This document shows positions 5,520-5,548 of a DNA stretch of 5,548 nucleotides, piece by piece (the first letter of the stretch is position 1; every line of letters begins with the position of its first letter). The notes below the pieces were generated by a model. The model ran no database searches, was not told the origin of the DNA, and worked only from the letters and a program-made list of their open reading frames with translations. The position numbers were made by a program, and so were the translations under genes. The stretch is from NCBI GenBank assembly GCA_012841995.1, contig DUTQ01000366.1, positions 1-5,548 of the forward strand, written 5' to 3'. The stretch comes from Thermoanaerobacterales bacterium (GTDB lineage Bacteria; Bacillota; Thermosediminibacteria; Thermosediminibacterales; Tepidanaerobacteraceae).

Positions 5520-5548
5520 ACGCAGATGTAAATTTTTAAAGACTATAA

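Overview
The window is A+T-rich and carries six protein genes packed with short gaps. Clostridial-type Shine-Dalgarno sites (AAGGAGG, AGGAGG, GGAGG, GGGGAG) precede four of them. The gene content (GlmM, an M18 aminopeptidase, a DUF1002 exported protein, a diiron ferritin-like protein and a 2,4-diaminopentanoate dehydrogenase-type enzyme) points to an anaerobic, amino-acid-using Firmicute of the class Clostridia. I cannot name a genus from the sequence alone.

Layout, left to right. (1) 1-125, +: the last 40 codons of glmM, ending at a 19-bp hairpin (135-178) that can terminate both converging genes. (2) 206-1612, -: a complete M18 zinc aminopeptidase. (3) 1613-1796: a divergent gap with a good sigma-A promoter (TTGACA/TATTAT) for the next gene and an inverted repeat whose right arm contains that gene's Shine-Dalgarno site. 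(4) 1797-2396, +: a 199-residue ferritin-like diiron protein. (5) 2373-3239, -: an exported DUF1002 (YpuA-like) protein with a C-terminal coiled coil; its end overlaps the ferritin-like gene tail-to-tail by 24 bp. (6) 3240-3444: a divergent control region with promoters facing both ways. (7) 3445-4284, +: a MerR-family activator with a BmrR/BltR-like ligand-binding domain. (8) 4357-5406, +: an Ord-type amine dehydrogenase, closed by a strong terminator at 5422-5462 and a weaker hairpin behind it. A candidate promoter near 5491-5519 leads out of the window.

The most informative finding is the 72-bp gap between the MerR gene and the dehydrogenase gene. It contains TTGACC and TATAGT separated by 19 bp instead of 17, with a 21-bp dyad (ACC.TATA, five bases, TATA.GGT) filling the spacer. 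This is the classical architecture of a promoter that a MerR-family protein untwists to activate. The regulator and dehydrogenase therefore look like a self-contained ligand-induced module. The dehydrogenase is the type used in ornithine fermentation, but none of the usual ornithine-pathway genes is beside it here. The rest of the window is ordinary housekeeping and accessory sequence. I see no CRISPR array, transposon, tRNA or rRNA.

Four start codons (1797, 3239, 3445, 4357) were set by Shine-Dalgarno spacing. In each case a longer reading frame opens at an upstream TTG that lies in a promoter element or against or on the Shine-Dalgarno site.
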